Assembly (NCBI RefSeq): GCF_000349845.1
Contig: NC_020829.1
Coordinates: forward strand, 1,798,001-1,862,000
DNA: 64,000 nucleotides
Reading direction: 5' to 3'
Source: Pseudomonas sp. ATCC 13867
Lineage (GTDB): Bacteria > Pseudomonadota > Gammaproteobacteria > Pseudomonadales > Pseudomonadaceae
How positions within the stretch are numbered: position 1 is the first letter of the stretch; each line of letters starts with the position of its first letter. The notes under the pieces were generated by a model. That model saw nothing but the letters and a program-made list of their open reading frames with translations. It did not search any database and was not told where the DNA came from. This document shows, piece after piece, positions 61,074 to 64,000 of this stretch. The position numbers and the translations under genes are program-made.

Positions 61074-62449
61074 AGCGGCTGGTGATAACTCTCGGTATGC
61101 ACCGCTCGGGTACGAGTCTGCTTTCCGCTGCGCTGGAGGGGCTGGGCGTTGAATATGGCAATGAGCTGATAGGACCGGCCCCGGATAATCCCAAGGGGTT
61201 CTGGGAAGATCGGGTCGTGGTGGAGCTTAACGAGCGCATGTACCAGGCGTTGGGGGTGACGTCCTCGACGCTGGGGGTGGACTGCACGCGGATGGCCGCC
61301 GGCGCTCGTTGGCGTTTTCAACTGCAGATCGCCCGATGGTTGAAGCCCCGGCTGAGGGGCGAAGGACTGCTTGGTCTCAAGGATCCGCGTCTGCCACGCT
61401 TGATAGATATTTGGTCGCCGGTGCTGGATCGTCTGAAGATCGACTACTGGCTGTTGATTCCCTTGAGAAACCCTCTCAGTGTGGCGGCGTCGCTGACTGC
61501 CCGGGATGGTTTCTCGACCGGCAAAGGCCTGTTGCTCTGGTATGAGCACATGGTGAGGGCGTTGCGGTTCACTGGCGGCAAGCGATTCGTGGTCGTCGAC
61601 TATGACCGCTTCCTCGAACAGCCGGAGGCGGCTCTGGGTGAGCTGGCCGCATGGCTGGGACTGCAGCCCGACCCGCGGATGCTGGAGCGATTTCGGGATC
61701 AAGTGTTTGATCCCGGGCTGCGTCATGCCACCTACGATCTGGATGCGCTGGAGCAGCATCCGGATAGTTTTCCTGAACTGGTGCGTCTGTATCGGACTCT
61801 GCTCGCTTTGAGTGTCGATCAGGCCCATGTTCACGCCCCGGCCTTGTCTTGCGGCATTGAGCGGCTCGTTGGGCGATTCGAAGAGCTTTGGCCCATCCTC
61901 CGTCAATGTGGCCAGTGGGACATGGAACTATGGACGATCGGCCAGTTTTGCCAACTGCAAGAGACGTATTTGCGTCAGTATAAAGAAGAGTGGCTGAGTC
62001 GTGAGACAGACCTGATGGGGTGGATCTCGACGCTCGAATACACCATAGGCCAGGAGCAGGCTGGACGCTCGGAGGCTGAAAGCTGGCTCCGCAACGTTGA
62101 GAGCAACAGTCGGGAGCAGGTGGCGTGGATTTCGACGCTTGAAGATGTCATCCGTCAAGAGCAGGCCGGGCGTGCAGAGGCCGAAAACTGGTTCCGCCAG
62201 GCCGAGAGTGGCTGGCGGGAGCAATTGCAGAGGTCTACTCAGCGGATCACGGTCCTGGCACAGGACCTGGGTGCCTCTCAGGTGCAGGTGCAGGGCTTGG
62301 TACAGGATCTGAATGCGCTGCGGTGTCATGCCGATGGCTTGCAGCTCCACCTGGACCAGGTCCTCAACAGCCGCTCCTGGCGCCTGACAGCCCCATTGCG
62401 GCGCGTCATGCAGTGGTGGAGCTTGCGTGCATCGCTCAGCTCCAATTGA
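61070..62449 (+). CDS. Sulfotransferase with tandem-repeat coiled coil
   Basis: A 459-residue protein starting at GTG 61070, which overlaps the previous TGA (GTGA). Residues 1-255 form a PAPS sulfotransferase: LGMHRSGTSLLSAALEGLGVEYG (5'-phosphosulfate loop, 9-31) and LIPLRNPLSVAASL (3'-phosphate motif). Residues 318-387 hold two 35-residue repeats beginning WISTLE, with IxQEQAGRxEAExWxR in each, predicted coiled coil. The tail SRSWRLTAPLRRVMQWW resembles the end of many O-antigen transferases. It closes the operon. Confidence 0.83.
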   Translation: MKRLVITLGMHRSGTSLLSAALEGLGVEYGNELIGPAPDNPKGFWEDRVVVELNERMYQALGVTSSTLGVDCTRMAAGARWRFQLQIARWLKPRLRGEGLLGLKDPRLPRLIDIWSPVLDRLKIDYWLLIPLRNPLSVAASLTARDGFSTGKGLLLWYEHMVRALRFTGGKRFVVVDYDRFLEQPEAALGELAAWLGLQPDPRMLERFRDQVFDPGLRHATYDLDALEQHPDSFPELVRLYRTLLALSVDQAHVHAPALSCGIERLVGRFEELWPILRQCGQWDMELWTIGQFCQLQETYLRQYKEEWLSRETDLMGWISTLEYTIGQEQAGRSEAESWLRNVESNSREQVAWISTLEDVIRQEQAGRAEAENWFRQAESGWREQLQRSTQRITVLAQDLGASQVQVQGLVQDLNALRCHADGLQLHLDQVLNSRSWRLTAPLRRVMQWWSLRASLSSN

Positions 62450-62570
62450 CGCAGCCGTGGAGCGTTGCTAACATTCCAGACCTTATATCGGGAGGGTTTC
62501 GTCCATATCAGGCGGATCGCTCCCTTAAAATCTGAATGTGGAGTGCCCGTTTCGGCGGGTGCAACAGGGG

Positions 62571-62610
62571 GCCGGCAGGATACCAGTCTTGATCCTGCTG
62601 GCTTCTTTTT
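62571..62610 (+). terminator. Intrinsic terminator between the glycan operon and rpsA
   Basis: GCCGGCAGGAT (62571-62581) pairs with ATCCTGCTGGC (62592-62602) with one G-U pair, followed by TTCTTTTT. It ends the upstream operon 68 bp before rpsA. It could instead act as an rpsA attenuator. Confidence 0.75.
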
Positions 62611-62677
62611 CATCACTTGACCGTGTTTGCTGGTGACGCGGAATCGGGCTTACAAGCCTTTGACTACAGGTATAAAC

Positions 62678-64000
62678 ATGAGCGAAAGCTTCGCAGAACT
62701 CTTTGAAGAAAGTCTGAAATCCCTCGACATGCAGCCGGGTGCAATCATCACCGGCATCGTGGTCGACATCGACGGTGACTGGGTTACCGTTCATGCCGGC
62801 CTGAAGTCCGAGGGCGTCATCCCGGTCGAGCAGTTCTACAACGAACAGGGCGAGCTGACCATCAATGTGGGTGACGAAGTCCACGTTGCGCTGGACGCGG
62901 TAGAAGACGGCTTCGGTGAGACCAAGCTGTCCCGCGAGAAAGCCAAGCGTGCAGAATCCTGGCTGGTTCTGGAAGCTGCCTTCAACGCTGACGAAGTGGT
63001 CAAGGGCGTCATCAACGGCAAGGTCAAAGGCGGTTTCACCGTCGACGTCAGCGGTATCCGCGCGTTCCTGCCGGGCTCCCTGGTGGATGTGCGTCCGGTA
63101 CGCGACACCACTCACCTGGAAGGCAAAGAGCTCGAGTTCAAGGTCATCAAGCTGGACCAGAAGCGCAACAACGTTGTCGTTTCCCGCCGCAGCGTCCTGG
63201 AAGCCGAGAACAGCGCCGAGCGCGAAGCTCTGCTGGAATCCCTGCAGGAAGGCCAGCAGGTCAAGGGTATCGTCAAGAACCTCACCGACTACGGTGCATT
63301 CGTTGACCTGGGCGGCGTCGATGGTCTGCTGCACATCACCGACATGGCCTGGAAGCGCATCAAGCATCCGTCCGAGATCGTCAACGTTGGCGACGAGATC
63401 GATGTCAAGGTTCTGAAGTTCGACCGCGAGCGCAACCGCGTATCCCTGGGCCTGAAGCAACTGGGCGAAGACCCGTGGGTTGCCATCAAGGCTCGTTACC
63501 CGGAAGGCACCCGCGTCATGGCCCGCGTCACCAACCTCACCGACTACGGCTGCTTCGCCGAGCTGGAAGAGGGCGTGGAAGGCCTGGTACACGTCTCCGA
63601 AATGGACTGGACCAACAAGAACATCCATCCGTCGAAAGTTGTTCAGGTTGGCGACGAAGTGGAAGTTCAGGTTCTGGACATCGACGAAGAGCGTCGTCGT
63701 ATCTCCCTGGGCATCAAGCAGTGCAAGTCCAACCCGTGGGAAGACTTCTCCGGCCGCTTCAACAAGGGCGACAAGATCTCCGGCACCATCAAGTCGATCA
63801 CCGACTTCGGTATCTTCATCGGTCTGGAAGGTGGCATCGACGGTCTGGTTCACCTGTCCGACATCTCCTGGAACGAAGTTGGCGAAGAAGCCGTTCGCCG
63901 CTTCAAGAAGGGTGACGAGCTGGAAACCGTCATCCTCTCCGTTGATCCGGAGCGTGAGCGCATCTCCCTGGGCATCAAGCAGCTGGAAGACGATCCGTTC
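62678..64000 (+). CDS. rpsA: 30S ribosomal protein S1 RpsA, 5' part (partial)
   Basis: The frame starts at ATG 62678 ([20 protein letters not shown]) and stays open to the window end, giving 441 residues of about 560. Repeated S1 (OB-fold) domains start near residues 20, 106, 191, 276 and 363, each with the [33 protein letters not shown] pattern. S1 unwinds and captures mRNA on the 30S subunit. Codon use is strongly biased, as expected. In Pseudomonas rpsA usually follows cmk and precedes ihfB and the O-antigen genes. Here the glycan operon lies upstream instead of cmk. Confidence 0.97.
   Translation, partial: MSESFAELFEESLKSLDMQPGAIITGIVVDIDGDWVTVHAGLKSEGVIPVEQFYNEQGELTINVGDEVHVALDAVEDGFGETKLSREKAKRAESWLVLEAAFNADEVVKGVINGKVKGGFTVDVSGIRAFLPGSLVDVRPVRDTTHLEGKELEFKVIKLDQKRNNVVVSRRSVLEAENSAEREALLESLQEGQQVKGIVKNLTDYGAFVDLGGVDGLLHITDMAWKRIKHPSEIVNVGDEIDVKVLKFDRERNRVSLGLKQLGEDPWVAIKARYPEGTRVMARVTNLTDYGCFAELEEGVEGLVHVSEMDWTNKNIHPSKVVQVGDEVEVQVLDIDEERRRISLGIKQCKSNPWEDFSGRFNKGDKISGTIKSITDFGIFIGLEGGIDGLVHLSDISWNEVGEEAVRRFKKGDELETVILSVDPERERISLGIKQLEDDPF

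Overview
The window is high-GC, densely coded gammaproteobacterial chromosome and reads as Pseudomonas, most likely from the P. aeruginosa / P. nitroreducens / P. citronellolis side of the genus. The grounds are: (i) a block at about 9.1-31.4 kb that follows, from memory, the PAO1 order PA0853-PA0868 (oxidoreductase, fumC, DUF2804, DUF2059, bolA, trhO, DsbA-like, ABC exporter, rbdA, TenA-like, MDR oxidoreductase, AraC regulator, hpd, aroP, mliC, arfB); (ii) ssu, hxu and glc clusters of Pseudomonas type; (iii) many copies of a Pseudomonas-type REP/REPIN repeat. No tRNA, rRNA, CRISPR array or intact insertion sequence was seen. Species was not determined.

Layout. 1-2.6 kb: end of the ssu alkanesulfonate operon (ssuD 3' end, ssuC, ssuB, ssuF). 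2.9-4.4 kb: a MAPEG protein and a DMT transporter. 4.5-8.9 kb: a heme-type cell-surface signalling system (ECF sigma, anti-sigma, TonB receptor; hxuIRA) behind a palindromic Fur box. 8.9-9.1 kb: a decayed aqpZ remnant. 9.1-31.4 kb: the PAO1-like block, carrying local additions: a methyltransferase/LuxR pair next to rbdA, a 582-bp element with 81-bp inverted ends, maiA between hpd and aroP, and a Tsx-like porin between mliC and arfB. 31.5-38.6 kb: glycolate/lactate oxidation (permease glcA, glcG, glcF, glcE, glcD and the divergent regulator glcC, with repeated GlcC-like operators). 38.9-45.1 kb: a GNAT-Rnk fusion, a MerR/old-yellow-enzyme pair with a classic MerR promoter, and a small catabolic module (dioxygenase, hydratase, AraC). 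45.2-47.7 kb: a pvdQ-type acylase broken by a one-base frameshift.

The most interesting part is 48.2-62.6 kb, inserted directly upstream of rpsA. A minimal GspC-like inner-membrane protein overlaps an orphan lipoprotein secretin (GspD). Next comes a long, A+T-richer leader and a single, strongly terminated gene for a 608-residue exported protein with no recognised domain and codon use typical of abundant proteins. After it, six to seven tightly packed or overlapping genes encode four glycosyltransferase modules, two sulfotransferase modules and an ABC ATPase of the Wzt type, with no Wzm permease in sight. My reading, which is inference, is a dedicated secretin pair that exports an abundant surface (S-layer-like) protein, beside a surface-glycan pathway that adds sulfate. 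The arrangement recalls the Aeromonas S-layer secretins and the P. aeruginosa orphan pair XphA/XqhA.

Limits: starts were chosen from Shine-Dalgarno spacing and family knowledge. No alignments or searches were run. Synteny and family statements come from memory.
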